Shown here: one piece after another, positions 11,101-21,033 of the stretch
How positions within the stretch are numbered: position 1 is the first letter of the stretch
How the letters are laid out: every line of letters starts with the position of its first letter
Source: Azolla caroliniana
Taxonomy: Eukaryota; Polypodiophyta
DNA: 64,000 nucleotides
Assembly (NCBI GenBank): GCA_043228905.1
Contig: JBHGNT010000005.1
Location: forward strand, 1,674,001-1,738,000
Direction of reading: 5' to 3'
The notes under the pieces: generated by a model
Database searches by the model: none
What the model saw: the letters and a program-made list of their open reading frames with translations, nothing else
What the model was told of the DNA's origin: nothing
Translations under genes and position numbers: made by a program

Positions 11101-11553
11101 GTCTTCCTCCGCCGGCAGTAGGAACCCGCCCCCACCGATCTTCAGCTCGCGGAGCGTCTCGTTGGTGAAGGTGTGTCCTATGCAGGCCGGATCTCGTAAG
11201 CTGGGGTCCGATGCAACCCCTTTGATTCGGGATTCGCTGCCCTTCGGTAAGGGCGCCGCGACTGGCCTCACCTTCCGGTCCACCGTCTTGTACTTGGTGC
11301 TCACTCGGGCCGTCCGTTCCGACTCGAGCCCTCGACCGAAGTCCGCGATGACTTCGTACATTTCTTCGGAACATACCGGTATCGTCCGGCCTTCGTTAAG
11401 GTCTTCTTCGGCTACCTTCCCCAGCATCCCCAAGGTGTCGTCGAAGGAGACTGCCTCCACGGCTCCGTTGATTCCTTCGTCAGGGCCGAGAACCCCACAC
11501 GCCCGAAGTCTCCCCTCCGTCTTTGTTTTCTCTCGGCCGGTGATGCCGACCAT
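8197..11553 (-). CDS. Element D Pol: reverse transcriptase, RNase H, integrase
   Basis: A 1118-residue open frame counted from the ATG at 11553; the same frame is open further upstream to the gag-pro stop. After about 190 residues of leader come the reverse transcriptase (WFTVPKKNG, then LPQGGTNS, and a catalytic FLDDIPIKG in place of the usual plant Y-x-DD) and RNase H (VYITVDTSPTGIGW ... KRELWGI). The integrase follows, with an H-H-C-C finger (HDSPWAGHRG ... CESCQTH), a D-D-E core (MVDLVTM, ADRGELD, NPEANGKVERGH) and a GPY-type C-terminal module (RRWFGPYVV). No chromodomain is visible after it; the protein ends in an acidic tail. The enzymes copy element RNA into DNA and integrate it. Domain order RT-RNase H-integrase makes it Ty3-type. 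Confidence 0.95.
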   Translation of the reverse strand: MVGITGREKTKTEGRLRACGVLGPDEGINGAVEAVSFDDTLGMLGKVAEEDLNEGRTIPVCSEEMYEVIADFGRGLESERTARVSTKYKTVDRKVRPVAAPLPKGSESRIKGVASDPSLRDPACIGHTFTNETLRELKIGGGGFLLPAEEDRFRRMLGRHGKAFAFSPEEIGCVDPTIVEPMVIFTVPHVPWNLKPISVPRAHISKLMELLKQKVDMGILKPSSAPYSNRWFTVPKKNGSLRFIQDLQPVNRVTIRNAGIGPTIDEFAEAFAGRSIYSVGDLYSGYDQFQLAVESRDITTMRTPLGLVRMCTLPQGGTNSVAHMVNAMNKVLRDCIPDITMPFLDDIPIKGCPVEEKDETVGPDGCRRFVVMHIDDCEKVLQRLEDARLTFSGEKSAFGQSEIMVVGHLCGPFGRKPSPAKVEAISAMKPDCSSVTEVRRFLGACAFYHRWIPHYAHVAEPLYGLLKKGRRFEWLDKHAESVRKLKEALSAAPALRKAVYGKDTPVYITVDTSPTGIGWVVNQEDEDGNRFPIRFGAKVLSERQRGYAQVKRELWGIVSAVKADKDYLIGTGVIIETDCMPILGMVSGCATPDLAMLRWIAYIKSLDPVIRHISGKDNAMADMLSRARFEDEGGMVSEDEEVGVDFFETAYVTTGGTSTPALNDFDASKYDGEWLQIGGFLKTMTPDASWTKDEANRIRRKAYRFFLRDGYLWKHPKKRDGAPLRVVAMKEEQEELLTAYHDSPWAGHRGTWATFEKLKGKYWWPGQYQDVHRFVTTCESCQTHSIVRHRDELHPTYPPTIHFKWMVDLVTMPMGVGQMRYLVLAREDLTNQVEGRALPNKTTAAVCRFLIEDVICRYGCVGKIVADRGELDAEEAAELFDRLGVKLSLTTAYNPEANGKVERGHGPIVKALVRACGGQVGNWPRLLPYALWADRTTHSSVTGYMPTELMFGQKPIMPIERTISSWATVDWRGEMSREELLAARIRQLERRPEDVELAAERLRAARAKNKARFDRTHRLRPTKIEEGDWVLVYDSSLDNQHRAARKFARRWFGPYVVRSANDNGTYHLAELDGTRVAIPVAGKRIKAFKKRHDDEPDPALLDSSDERSGNEEEPTGEE

Positions 11554-11675
11554 CGTACATGCTCCGCTGCCGGAGAAGCAAAATTTCCTACCTATTGTAC
11601 ACGGTTTTATCGTACAGATGTGGGGTTTTCCCGGAGCATCCGGACTGTCGCGGCCCCACGCCTTGGCAGTCCTCT

Positions 11676-11682
11676 CTAAAAA
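11676..11682 (-). promoter_or_regulatory. Possible -1 frameshift site between gag-pro and pol
   Basis: The gag-pro frame ends GAT TTT TAG. Slipping back one base on the T5 run gives TTT TTA GAG and enters the pol frame, which has no stop from here to the pol ATG at 11553. Element C keeps the same T5-TAG sequence at about 16502-16509. It is not a textbook X-XXY-YYZ heptamer in the zero frame, so the mechanism is inferred. Confidence 0.45.
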
Positions 11683-13802
11683 TCCTCTCGGTTTTCGGAA
11701 CCGAGGGAATCGCGGTTACGTTCGTGGTTCGGCCGTACCGTCAGAAACTGGACCGAATGGCGCCCGTCTTGGCTTTTGACCCTCGCGAAGGCCGACCCAT
11801 TGTCCAGCACTTTGGTCTCCATCCGCGCCGCCGTGATGTACGGCTCACCCAGTATGACCGGATGCGAAGACGTTTCCTGCACGAAGAAGTGCTGGTCGAT
11901 CTCGACGTCGCCGATCTTGACTCGCACATTCGGACAGGCCCCGTGCAGCTCCTCGGTGGCGCGCGTTGCCGCCCTTATTTTCCACCCGTGCTTGGTGTTG
12001 ATCGGCCATTTGCCCTTCTTATAGAAGTCCATGGACATCAAGTTGATCTCCGATCCGTGGTCCACCAAAGCTATCACCGGTTCCTGGACGTCGCCGATCT
12101 TCACCGGGGTCTCCGTGGTCGCTCGGGCCCAGTGTGGTCTCGAATAGTGGCTTTCTGCCCACTCGTCTCCCAGCGCCATGTCGTCCAGGTGCGTCGTCCG
12201 CACTTCCACCGGTCTTTCCGGTTCTGTCTCCGTCGACAGCCTCTTCCGTTTCACCAAGTCCACGATGGAGTCGTGGAACTCCTTCTTGGCGATTCCCAGC
12301 ACCTCTCGTAACGACAGCTCCACCTTGCTGTCGAGGATCCGTTCCTCCAGGACCTTCCGTAAGTCCGTGGTCCTTTCTATCTCCGTCCCCAGACGGTACC
12401 CGCCCTTCTGGGGTTTATCTTGTGTGCCGGCCCCGCCGGCTTCGTCCCGTCGTGGCCCGGACCGGGTCTCGTATCGTTGCGAGGGCCCGGTCGTCCCGGG
12501 TCTCCCCACCCGCTTCTCTTCTACCAGAGCCTCGTAGTTCTGGCAAGCGGCCTCCACGAAGCCCGTCCTTTCCTCGACCGGGTCGCTCCACCCGGTCATT
12601 TCCCGTACCCGTTTCTCCGCACGGTCCGATTCCTCCCCTTTTAGCCTCGCACCGGCAAGGCCTTCCAGCATCGTCGGCCAGAATCCGGCTCTGCTTTCCC
12701 TTCGGGCCTCGCCGCCCCCGACTCGAATGCCGGCCGCCGCCGAGTAGTGGACGGTTTCCGCGTGTCGGGCCGCCGCCTCTTCCATCAACCTTTTCATACC
12801 ACCTTTCCCGTCGTTTCGGCTCAGGGCCCTTCGGGTGTCGCTGGCATGCACCCGTCCTTCCCACAGGTACACCACCCTGTCCCTTAGCGCCTCCGCGAAG
12901 TCGCCGCAGTCCTTCCGAATGTGGCCGACTTCATCGCACCACATGCACCTGTTTCCAGCCGCCGGTCGTCGGTCACGAGCCGGTTCGCCTTCTTCCCTTC
13001 GGGCCTGCGCGATTTGGAGGTCCTTTATCGCCTTCGTCAATTCCTCCAGCGCCGCTCCTCCGGTTGAGCCTCTGACTACGCCGGTCGAAGCCGAACCGGT
13101 TTCCAACCACTCTCCGGTCTCTTCCTTTCGCACCCGTGGCGCTGGTGCGAACTTCCTTGCTGCGACCGAGCCCGACCCGGTTACCCCGTTATCCGCCCAT
13201 TCTCGCCGTTTGTCGAAACGGCCACAGACTTTCTTGACAGCTGCCCAGTCGGTAGTGAGCCCGTCTTCGGTTTCCAGCAAGAGGCCCACTCGCTCCCGAT
13301 CCCGCTCGTCGACCGACTTGACAAACAGCAAGACCCGGCTCGTGTCCAGGATGGTTCGGTCGAGCGCCGAAAGGCGCGCAAAGTTTTCCTCGAACTCCCG
13401 GAGGAGTGCCGAAGCGTTTCTTCCCTTCCCCGGGGACTCCACCCATTCCATGAACCTTCGCTTCGAAAGCCGGAGCGCGTCGTCCAGCCCGTATTTCTCT
13501 AGGAGCCGACCTTCGAATTCCTCCCAGGTACGGCTCTCCGCCCGCACCTCGAGCACCTCCGCATGGATGCCCGGTATTGCGACTCGGGGAAATCCGGCAA
13601 GACGCCTTTCTTCCGGAATGTCCCGCATCAACATTTCCGCACCGTAGGACGCCAGATACTTCGTGGCATCCCTCCCATCGAACCGGCCGATCGTGCCGAC
13701 GACCGCCTCAATAGCTCTGTCGAGGGCACCGGTGCCCTCGCGCGCGTTTACAATCCGATCCACGGCCGAAGCCATGGCCTCTGCAAGATCCGACCCCCTC
13801 AT
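11676..13802 (-). CDS. Element D Gag-protease
   Basis: 708 residues from the ATG at 13800-13802. I chose this start because it is the first ATG after the primer site; the open frame itself runs on into the LTR. The N-terminal 250 or so residues are capsid-like (TWEEFEGRLLEKYG ... LDRTILDTSRVLLF). A CCHC knuckle (CMWCDEVGHIRKDC) lies near residue 285. A retropepsin-like protease lies near residues 565-660, with ALVDHGSEINLM as the active-site strand and VILGEPY downstream. The active site reads D-H-G where retropepsins normally have D-T/S-G. The related copy C has the same DHGS, so it is a family trait and not damage. The frame ends in TAG just after a run of five T. Confidence 0.93.
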   Translation of the reverse strand: MRGSDLAEAMASAVDRIVNAREGTGALDRAIEAVVGTIGRFDGRDATKYLASYGAEMLMRDIPEERRLAGFPRVAIPGIHAEVLEVRAESRTWEEFEGRLLEKYGLDDALRLSKRRFMEWVESPGKGRNASALLREFEENFARLSALDRTILDTSRVLLFVKSVDERDRERVGLLLETEDGLTTDWAAVKKVCGRFDKRREWADNGVTGSGSVAARKFAPAPRVRKEETGEWLETGSASTGVVRGSTGGAALEELTKAIKDLQIAQARREEGEPARDRRPAAGNRCMWCDEVGHIRKDCGDFAEALRDRVVYLWEGRVHASDTRRALSRNDGKGGMKRLMEEAAARHAETVHYSAAAGIRVGGGEARRESRAGFWPTMLEGLAGARLKGEESDRAEKRVREMTGWSDPVEERTGFVEAACQNYEALVEEKRVGRPGTTGPSQRYETRSGPRRDEAGGAGTQDKPQKGGYRLGTEIERTTDLRKVLEERILDSKVELSLREVLGIAKKEFHDSIVDLVKRKRLSTETEPERPVEVRTTHLDDMALGDEWAESHYSRPHWARATTETPVKIGDVQEPVIALVDHGSEINLMSMDFYKKGKWPINTKHGWKIRAATRATEELHGACPNVRVKIGDVEIDQHFFVQETSSHPVILGEPYITAARMETKVLDNGSAFARVKSQDGRHSVQFLTVRPNHERNRDSLGSENREDF

Positions 13803-13824
13803 CTTCCGCTCTTCTGCCGCCTCT

Positions 13825-13842
13825 TTCACGTCGGGTTCACCA
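13825..13842 (-). other. Primer binding site of element D (tRNA-Trp)
   Basis: The plus strand equals the 18-base 3' end of plant tRNA-Trp with CCA. It is separated from the 5' LTR by four bases. Confidence 0.88.
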
Positions 13843-13846
13843 AAGA

Positions 13847-14252
13847 TGTCGAGATATTGCGCAAGCGCGTGTGGAATCGAGGCGGGACCGCGGGGGTCTC
13901 GAACCAAAGAGCAAGCGAGGGAGGGGACAGAGAGAGAACCGGCTACGCAGGACCGGGGATACACAGGGACACGGCCCTTCAGCACGGAGAACGCGAACAG
14001 ACACCGACACAGACAGATGCGAACGACTAAATATGTATATTAACAAAATTGCTAACACGATTACAACCCTCGATGGGGCACAGGTTGGTTACAACTGAAC
14101 AGGCCGGCGAACAGATGCCGATGCCTGTTCGCTTCGACGCCAAACGGGGTAGCAGGTCGGAGGTGCTGCCGGAAGCACTCGGGCGATCCTCGAAACAGCG
14201 CGAGCCTCCCCGGAACCCTGCACAGCAGCTTTGGAGCTCGAGAAGGAAGGAA

Positions 14253-14287
<35 letters not shown>

Positions 14288-14650
14288 CGTCCAGAAACGG
14301 TCCGGCAGCACTTCGTCCTCTCCGCGCGAGATACCTGCAACAGCTCTTTCTTGCTCCTTATATAGGCCGACGAGCAGGCCGTCCTATCAGCTTTATTCCC
14401 TGTCCCTTTTGGACAGGGATCCGCTCCGTTTTTCACGCACCCGCGTTGTTACGCCGCCGACTCGTACAGTTCGCGCGCGCGACCGAAAAGACTGTTCGCG
14501 CGGTCTTTGTCTCCACTTGAGTTAGGGCCCGTTCCTGCCGATTACCCTCCTAATTCACTTTTATGTACTACTTGGAGCTTGCGTGCGTGAAGAACCGGTT
14601 CCCACGCCTAGGTGCGCCGATTCCGCCTATGGACGGTTTTCTTCAAGACA
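13847..14650 (-). repeat. 5' LTR of element D
   Basis: 804 bp, nearly identical to 7320-8125. The terminal sequence at the right end is AAGACA in place of ACGACA. Confidence 0.95.
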
Positions 14651-14654
14651 CCGG

Positions 14655-16509
14655 GTTCCCTCGACTGGCGATGCCGAGCATCCATGCGGAGGTGCTCGAG
14701 GTGCGGGCGGAGAGCCGTACTTGGGAGGAGTTCGAAGGCCGACTCCTACAAAAATACGGGCTGGACGACGCGCTCCGGCTTTCGAAACGGGACTTCATGG
14801 AATGGGTGGAGTCCCCCGGCAAGGGAAGAAACGCGTCGGCACTCCTCCGGGAGTTTGAGGAACGCTTTGCGCGCCTTTCCGCGCTTGACCGAACCGTTCT
14901 GGATACGAGCCGCGTCCTACTGTTCGTCAAGTCGGTGGACGAGCGGGACCGGGATCAAGTCGGCTCCTTGCTAGAAACCGAAGATGGGCTGACAACGGGG
15001 CGACCGGAGCGGGCTCTGTCACAGCAAAGAAGGCTTGAACCGGCACCACAAGGGCGAAGGGCAGAGACCCGGGAGTGGCTCGAAACCGGTTCGGCTTCGA
15101 CCGGCATGGTCAATGACTCGTCTGAAGGAGCAGCGCTGGAGGAGTTGACGCGGGCGATAAAGGATCTCCAGATCGCCCAGACTCGAAGGGAAGGCGGCGA
15201 ACCGGCTCGTGACCGACGGCCGGCAGCAGGGAACAGGTGCATGTGGTGCAACGAGGTCGGCCACATCCGGAAGGGCTGCGGCGATTTCGCAGAAGCGTTG
15301 AGGAACCGGGTGGTGTACCTGTGGGAAGGTCGGGTGCACGCCGGCGACACCAGAAGGGCCCTAAACCGAAACGACGGGCGAGGAGGTATGAAGAGACTAA
15401 TGGAAGAGGCAGCGGCCCGACACGTGGAGGCCATCCACTACTCGGCGTCGGCCGGCATTCGGGTCGGGGGCAGCGAGGCCCGAAAGGAGGACAAAGACGG
15501 ATTCTGGTCGGCAATGCTGGAAGGTCTCGCCAGCGCACGGCTAAGGAAAGATGAAACGGACCGCGTTGAGAGACGGGTCCGGGAAATAACCGGGTGGAGC
15601 GATCCGGTCGAGGAGAGGACAGGCTTCGTAAAAGCCGCCTGTCGGAACTACGAGGCTCTGGTAGAAGACAAACGAGTGGGGAAAGCCGGAGCGGTCGGGC
15701 CCTCACAACGATAGGAGACCCGATTCGGGCAACAACGGAACGAAGCCGGTGGGTCCAGCGCGCAAGATAACCCCAGGAAGAGCGGATACCGACTGGGGAC
15801 GGAAATAGAAAGGACCACGGACCTACGAAAGGTCCTAGAAGAACGAATCCTCGACAGCAAGGTGGAGTTGTCATTGCGGGAGGTGCTAGGGATCGCCAAG
15901 AAGGAGTTCCACGACTCCATTGTGGACTTGGTAAAACGGAAGACGCTGTCGACGGAGACGGAACCGAAAAGACCGGTGGAGGTGCGGACGACGCACATCG
16001 ACGACTTGGAGCTAGAAGATGAGTGGGCGGAGAGCCACTATTCGAGGCCGCACTGGGCCCGAGCGACCACGGAGACCCCGGTAAAGATCGGAGATGTTCA
16101 GGAACCGGTGGTGGCACTGGTGGACCACGGTTCGGAAATAAACCTGATGTCCATGGACTTCTACAAAAGGGGAAAATGGCCGATCAACACCAAGCACGGG
16201 TGGAAGATACGGGCGGCGACGCGCGCCACCGAGGAACTGCACGGGGCCTGCCCGAATGTGCGTGTCAAGATCGGCGACGTCGAGATTGACCAGCACTTCT
16301 TCGTGCAGGAGACGTCCTCGCATCCGGTCATATTAGGGGAACCATACATCACAGCGGCACGAATGGAGACCAAAGTGTTGGACAACGGTTCGGCCTACGC
16401 GAGGGTCAAGAGCCAGGACGGGCGCCATTCGGTCCAATTTCTGACGGTGCGGCCGAACCACGAGCGAAACCGTGAATCCCTCGGTGGCGAGAACCGAGAG
16501 GATTTTTAG
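14655..16509 (+). pseudogene. Element C gag-protease, main part
   Basis: Resumes the C gag after element D in the same frame. It has the capsid region, a CCHC knuckle (CMWCNEVGHIRKGC) near 15239-15280, and the protease segment ALVDHGSEINLM near 16115-16150, ending at a TAG at 16507-16509. Against D it lacks about 35 residues after LTTG near 15000, and it has one in-frame TAG at 15712-15714. Otherwise it aligns closely to D, so C and D belong to the same family. Confidence 0.88.
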
Positions 16510-16643
16510 AGAGGGCTGCCAAGGCGTGGGGCCGAGACAGTCCGGACACTCGGGAAAGACCCCACAGCTGTACGATAGAACCGAAACCGAAGAAACCTTG
16601 TAAGATAGGTAGAAAATTCTGATTCTCCAACAACGGAGGGTGT

Positions 16644-19505
16644 ATGATAGTCGGCATCGTTGGCCGAGAAAGGGCAAGGGCGGAGGAGCGACTTCGAGCG
16701 TGCGGAGTTCTCGGCCCGGACGAGAAAATCAGCGGGGCTGTGGAGGCGGTCTCCTTCGACGACACCTTGGGGATGCTGAGGAAGGTAGCCGGAGAAGACC
16801 TTAGCGAAGACCGCACGATACCGGTATGTTCCGAAGAGATGTACGAAGTCATCGCGAACTTCAGTCAGGGGCTCCGGTCGGATCGGACAGCCCGAGTTAG
16901 CACGAAGTACAAAACTGTGGACCGGAAGGTAAGGCTAGTCGCGGCACCCTTACCGGAGGGCAGCGAGTCCCGAATCAGAGGGGTTGCGTCGGACCCCAGT
17001 TTACGAGATCCGGTCTGCATAGGACACACCTTCACCGACGGGACGCTCCGGGAGCTCAAAATCGGTGGGGGCGGGTTCCTACTGCCGGCGGAAGAACACC
17101 GGTTTCGAAGAATGCTCGGAAGGCACGGGAAAGCCTTCGCATTCTCACCATAAGAGATCGGGTGCGTAGACCCGACAATCGTGGAGCCGATGGTGATATT
17201 CACGGTACCACATGTGCCGTGGAATCTCAAGCCGATTCCAGTACCGAGAGCTCACATCCCGAAGTTGATGGAGCTATTGAGGCAGAAAGTCGATATGGGC
17301 ATTCTGGAACCGTCGAGTGCCCCGTACTCGAACCGATGGTTTACCGTACCAAAGAAAAACGGAACATTGCGCTTCATTCAAGACCTGCAGCCGGTCAACA
17401 GAGTGACCATTCAGAACGCAGGAATCGGACCGACCATAGACGAGTTCGCGGAGGCCTTCGCTGGAAGGTCGATTTACTCGGTCAGTGATCTGTACTCGGG
17501 GTACGACCAGTTCCAGCTAGCCGTGGAGAGCAGAGACATTACGACAATGCGAACCCCCCTCGGCCTAGTGCGAATGTGTACCCTGCCACAAGGAGGGACC
17601 AACTCGGTGGCCCACATGGTGAATGCAATGAACAAGGTACTGATGGATTGCATCCCAGACATCACCATGCCATTTCTAGACGACATTCCGATCAAGGGGT
17701 GCCCGGTGGAAGAGAAGGACGCAACACTCGGACCGGACGGATGCCGGCGATTCGTGGCAACACACATCGACGACTGCGAGAAGGTGCTACAAAGGCTAGA
17801 GGATGCGAGGCTCACCTTCTCCGGGGAGAAATCGGCCTTCGGGCAATCAGAAATCCTGGTGGTCGGACACCTATGTGGACCATATGGCCGGAAGCCGTCT
17901 CCGGCAAAGGTAGAAGCCATCTCCGCAATGAAGACCGACTGTAGCTCGGTTACGGAAGTTCGGAGGTTCCTGGGAGCATGCGCATTCTACCACATATGGA
18001 TCCCGCATTACGCCCACGTTGCAGAGCCGCTATACGGGTTGCTGAAGAAGGGGCGAAAATTCGAGTGGCGAGACGAGCACACGGAGTCGGTCCGGAAGCT
18101 GAAGGAAGCTCTTGCGGCAGCACCGGCGCTCCGGAAGGTTGTCTACGAGAAGGGTACCCCGGTATACATAACGGTGGATACGAGTCCGACCGGGATCGGA
18201 TGGGTCGTCAACCAAGAAGACGAGGACGGCATTCGGTTCCCGATCCGATTCGGCGCGAAGGTCCTCAGTGAGCGACAGCGAGGGTACGCCCAGGTTAAAC
18301 GCGAACTCTGGGTATCGTTTCGGCAGTAAAGGCCGACAAAGACTACCTGATCGGGACAGAAGTGATTATCGAGATGGATTGCCTGCCAATTCTCAGCATG
18401 GTTTCCGGATGCTAGACACCGTGGAACGTGGGCCACGTTCGAGAAGATAAAGGGGAAGTACTAGTGGTCGGGACTGTACCGGGACGTGCATCGGTTCGTG
18501 ACAACTTGCGAGAGCTATCAGATGCACTCCATAGTCCGGCATCGGGACGAGCTTCACCCTACGTACCCTCCGACCATCCACTTCAAATGGATGGTAGATC
18601 TGGTGACGATGTCGATGGGCGTAGGACAGATGCGGTATCTGGTCCTGGCTCGGGAAGATCTGACGAACCAGGTGGAAGGCCGAGCCCTTCAGAACAAAAC
18701 AACCGCGGTTGTATGTCGGTTCCTGATCGAGGACGTGATATGCCGGTACGGGTGCGTCGGGAAGATCGTGGCTGATCGCGGGGAGTTGGACGCCGAAGAA
18801 GTCGAGGAGTTGTTCGACCGGTTAGGAGTCAAGCTCTCGCTTACCACTGCGTACAATCCGGAGGCGAATGGAAAGGTGGAGCGCGGACACGGACCGATCG
18901 TCAAGGCATTAGTTCGGGCATGCGGAGGTCAAGTCGGGAACTGGCCGCGGCTGTTGCCTTACGCGTTGTGGGTTGACCGAACTACGCACAGTTCGGTAAC
19001 CGGATTCATGCCGGCAGAGCTCATGTTTGGGCAGAAGCCGGTCATGCCGATGGAACGTACGATCTCCTCATGGGCAACCATGGAACTGTTGGCGGCGCGC
19101 ATACGATAGCTCGAGCGAAGACCGGAGGACGTGGAGCAGGCTGCGGGAAAGCTTCGGGAAGCAAGGATGAGGAACAAAGCCCGGTTCGACCGAATGCACC
19201 GGCTCCGACCGAAGAAGATCGAGGAAGGCGACTGGGTGCTAGTCTACGACAGCAGCCTCGACAACCACCACCGAGCGACACGGAAGTTCGCAAGAAGGTG
19301 GTTCGGGCCTTACGTGGTACAAAGCGCCAACAACAACGGGACGTACCATCTGGCGGAACTCGACGGCACAAGAATGGCGATACCGGTAGCTGGGAAGCGG
19401 ATCAAAGCGTTCAAGAAGCGTCACGATGACGAGCCGGATCCGGATAACCTGGACCGGGACGACGAACGATCCGAAACCGAAGAAGAACCGACGGGCGGGG
19501 AATAA
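16644..19505 (+). pseudogene. Element C pol, broken
   Basis: Homologous to D pol from its first ATG. An in-frame TAA at 17151-17153 breaks it in the leader. The reverse transcriptase with FLDDIPIKG is open from 17181. A one-base deletion in a G run near 18308 shifts the frame in RNase H. A deletion of several hundred bases near 18413-18430 removes the end of RNase H and the integrase zinc finger. The integrase core is readable at 18486-19109, is cut again near 19080, and the GPY-type C-terminus ends at 19505. It is non-functional. Confidence 0.88.
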
Positions 19506-19565
19506 AGGTTGGACCGGTTTTCTCCGTCCCAACTCAATTTGGCGCATGCCGGTGGATGCGCGGTT

Positions 19566-19578
19566 AGGTGGGGGCGGA
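19566..19578 (+). other. Polypurine tract of element C
   Basis: AGGTGGGGGCGGA directly before the 3' LTR start TGTCGTG at 19579. Confidence 0.87.
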
Positions 19579-20227
19579 TGTCGTGAAGAAAACCGTCCAC
19601 GAGCAGAATCGGTGCGCCGGAGCATAGGAACCGGCTCTTCATGCACATACGCCTTACGTTGTACATAAGAGAGAATTAGGGACGTGGAAGATCCTAGGTA
19701 GGTAGATTTGGTAGGTAGGAAGTTAATAGGAAACGGCTCCCTTCTTGCCTATAAAAAGGAGGGAGACGAGGAAGAGGGCGGGGATCGCGGAATCAGAGAG
19801 GACGAAGTGTTGTCGGGTTGTCGGTCGAAGGCTTCTCTCTCTTCCATACTCTCCGTAGCTTCTTTCTGTGCAGGTTTCGTGAGGCTCGCGCTGCTCTGAG
19901 GAATGCCCGAGTGCTTCCGGCAGCACCTCCAACCTACTCCTTCCTTTCTGAGCGTTTGCGAACAGGCATCGGCATCTGTTCGCCGGCCTGTTCGGTTGTA
20001 ACCGACTTCGTGCTTTTGTTGTTTGTCTCTGTTAATATATACTTACATACCGTTGTGCCTCTCTGTGTTGGTTTCCCCGCTCGCGTCTTCGTGTCGAAGG
20101 GTCGTGTCCCTGTGGATCTACGCTCGCACGTAGTGGGTCCCTTCCCTTCTCCTTTCCCTATTGCTCTTCGGTACAAGACCCCCGAGGTCCCGCCTCATTC
20201 CACGCATCCGCGAGGAGTACCTCGACA
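19579..20227 (+). repeat. 3' LTR of element C
   Basis: 649 bp, aligned without gaps to 6460-7108. Ends CTCGACA, followed by the CCGG duplication. Confidence 0.92.
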
Positions 20228-21011
20228 CCGGTGTGTGTAAGGTCGCGGCACCACCGCTTATCTCCTCCTCACTCGATGTTTCGGGCCTCCATGCCCGAAC
20301 TCCCTCATGTCCACTCGAACCGGCGATCGCCGCCTCACCGTCCCCGACCTCGTCCTCGGTCGATCTTTCTCCGTATGTCGAGAGGCTGGCTCGCTCCGCA
20401 CCCTCTCCCGTGGTACCGATGTACCATTCTCTTTCGGCCTCCTCATCCTCCGATCCGCTCGGCCCCGACTCCGCAATAAGCCCTTCTTCGGCTTCGATTT
20501 GTGCATGTACGATCTCGTACGCTTCCCGCACCAAGGCTTCGATGTCGAGCTCCTCCGAACCGATTTGCGTTGAGCTCTCTTCCGGCGGTAGTGCGTAGTC
20601 GGTTGCCGCTCTCTCTTCTCCGCCGCTCGCGGGCCGCGTTGTGGCCGACTGCCTCTCATCGCATTGTATGCATGCCCATTCCACCTCGTTCCAATCTTCG
20701 GTGAGGCCATACGCCCCTTCATCGTTTTCGAGGTAGGGAAAAATGGCCATTCTCCCCCTTTCGTTGACCGACTTCAAGAATAGTGGGACCTTGTCCGCCC
20801 CCACCGATTCTTGATCCCGGACCGAAAGTTGGGAAAACCGGAGATCGAACTCCCGGAATGCCTTCATTGCGCTTCGAGGAGCCTTTGCCGACGACACCCA
20901 TAGATCGAAGTCGCGTCGATCGTACTTGTACGCCTCTTCCCGTCTTTCTCTCCTTCTTGCGAACTCCCTTGCCATTCTCGTAATTACTTCCGCAATGTCT
21001 CCGTCTTCCAT
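20228..21011 (-). pseudogene. Element B Gag-like gene, N-terminal part
   Basis: Starts at the ATG at 21009-21011 (MEDGDIAEV), shortly inside the primer site. The segment DRRDFDLWVSSAKAPRSAMK and what follows it (FDLRFSQLSVRDQ ... LFLKSVNERGR ... LTEDWNEVEWAC) aligns with the D capsid region (LSKRRFMEWVESPGKGRN ... LFVKSVDERDR ... LTTDWAAVKKVC). It lacks the roughly 100 residues found N-terminal to this in D, and no CCHC knuckle is visible. An acidic tail follows and continues at 6459 beyond element C. It is intact except for that insertion. Confidence 0.75.
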
Positions 21012-21033
21012 CTCCTTCCTCCCTTGCCGCCTC

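Larger units (their letters stand above)
7320..14650 (-). mobile_element. Element D: structurally intact Ty3-like LTR retrotransposon
   Basis: 7331 bp on the minus strand. LTRs are at 7320-8125 (3') and 13847-14650 (5'), with CCGG duplications at 7316-7319 and 14651-14654. The primer site is at 13825-13842 and the polypurine tract at 8126-8138. Both long reading frames are open (gag-pro 708 codons, pol 1118 codons from its first ATG). The two LTRs differ by three substitutions plus one AG unit in a microsatellite (counted by eye), so the insertion is recent. It sits inside the gag of the related element C, in the opposite direction. Of the nested elements, this copy is the only one that could still be autonomous. 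Confidence 0.95.
6460..20227 (+). mobile_element. Element C: decayed autonomous Ty3-like retrotransposon, interrupted by D
   Basis: A plus-strand element with 649-bp LTRs at 6460-7108 and 19579-20227 (13 substitutions between them by eye). The primer site is at 7112-7129 and the polypurine tract at 19566-19578. CCGG duplications lie at 6456-6459 and 20228-20231. It interrupts the gag of B and is itself interrupted in gag by D. Gene order is gag, protease, then pol (reverse transcriptase, RNase H, integrase), as in Ty3-type elements. Premature stops, a one-base deletion and larger deletions inactivate it. Confidence 0.9.

Noticed and set aside
10970-13647. Several plus-strand open frames of 250-313 codons
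   Set aside because: They are shadows antisense to the D gag-pro and pol genes, which have recognisable domains.
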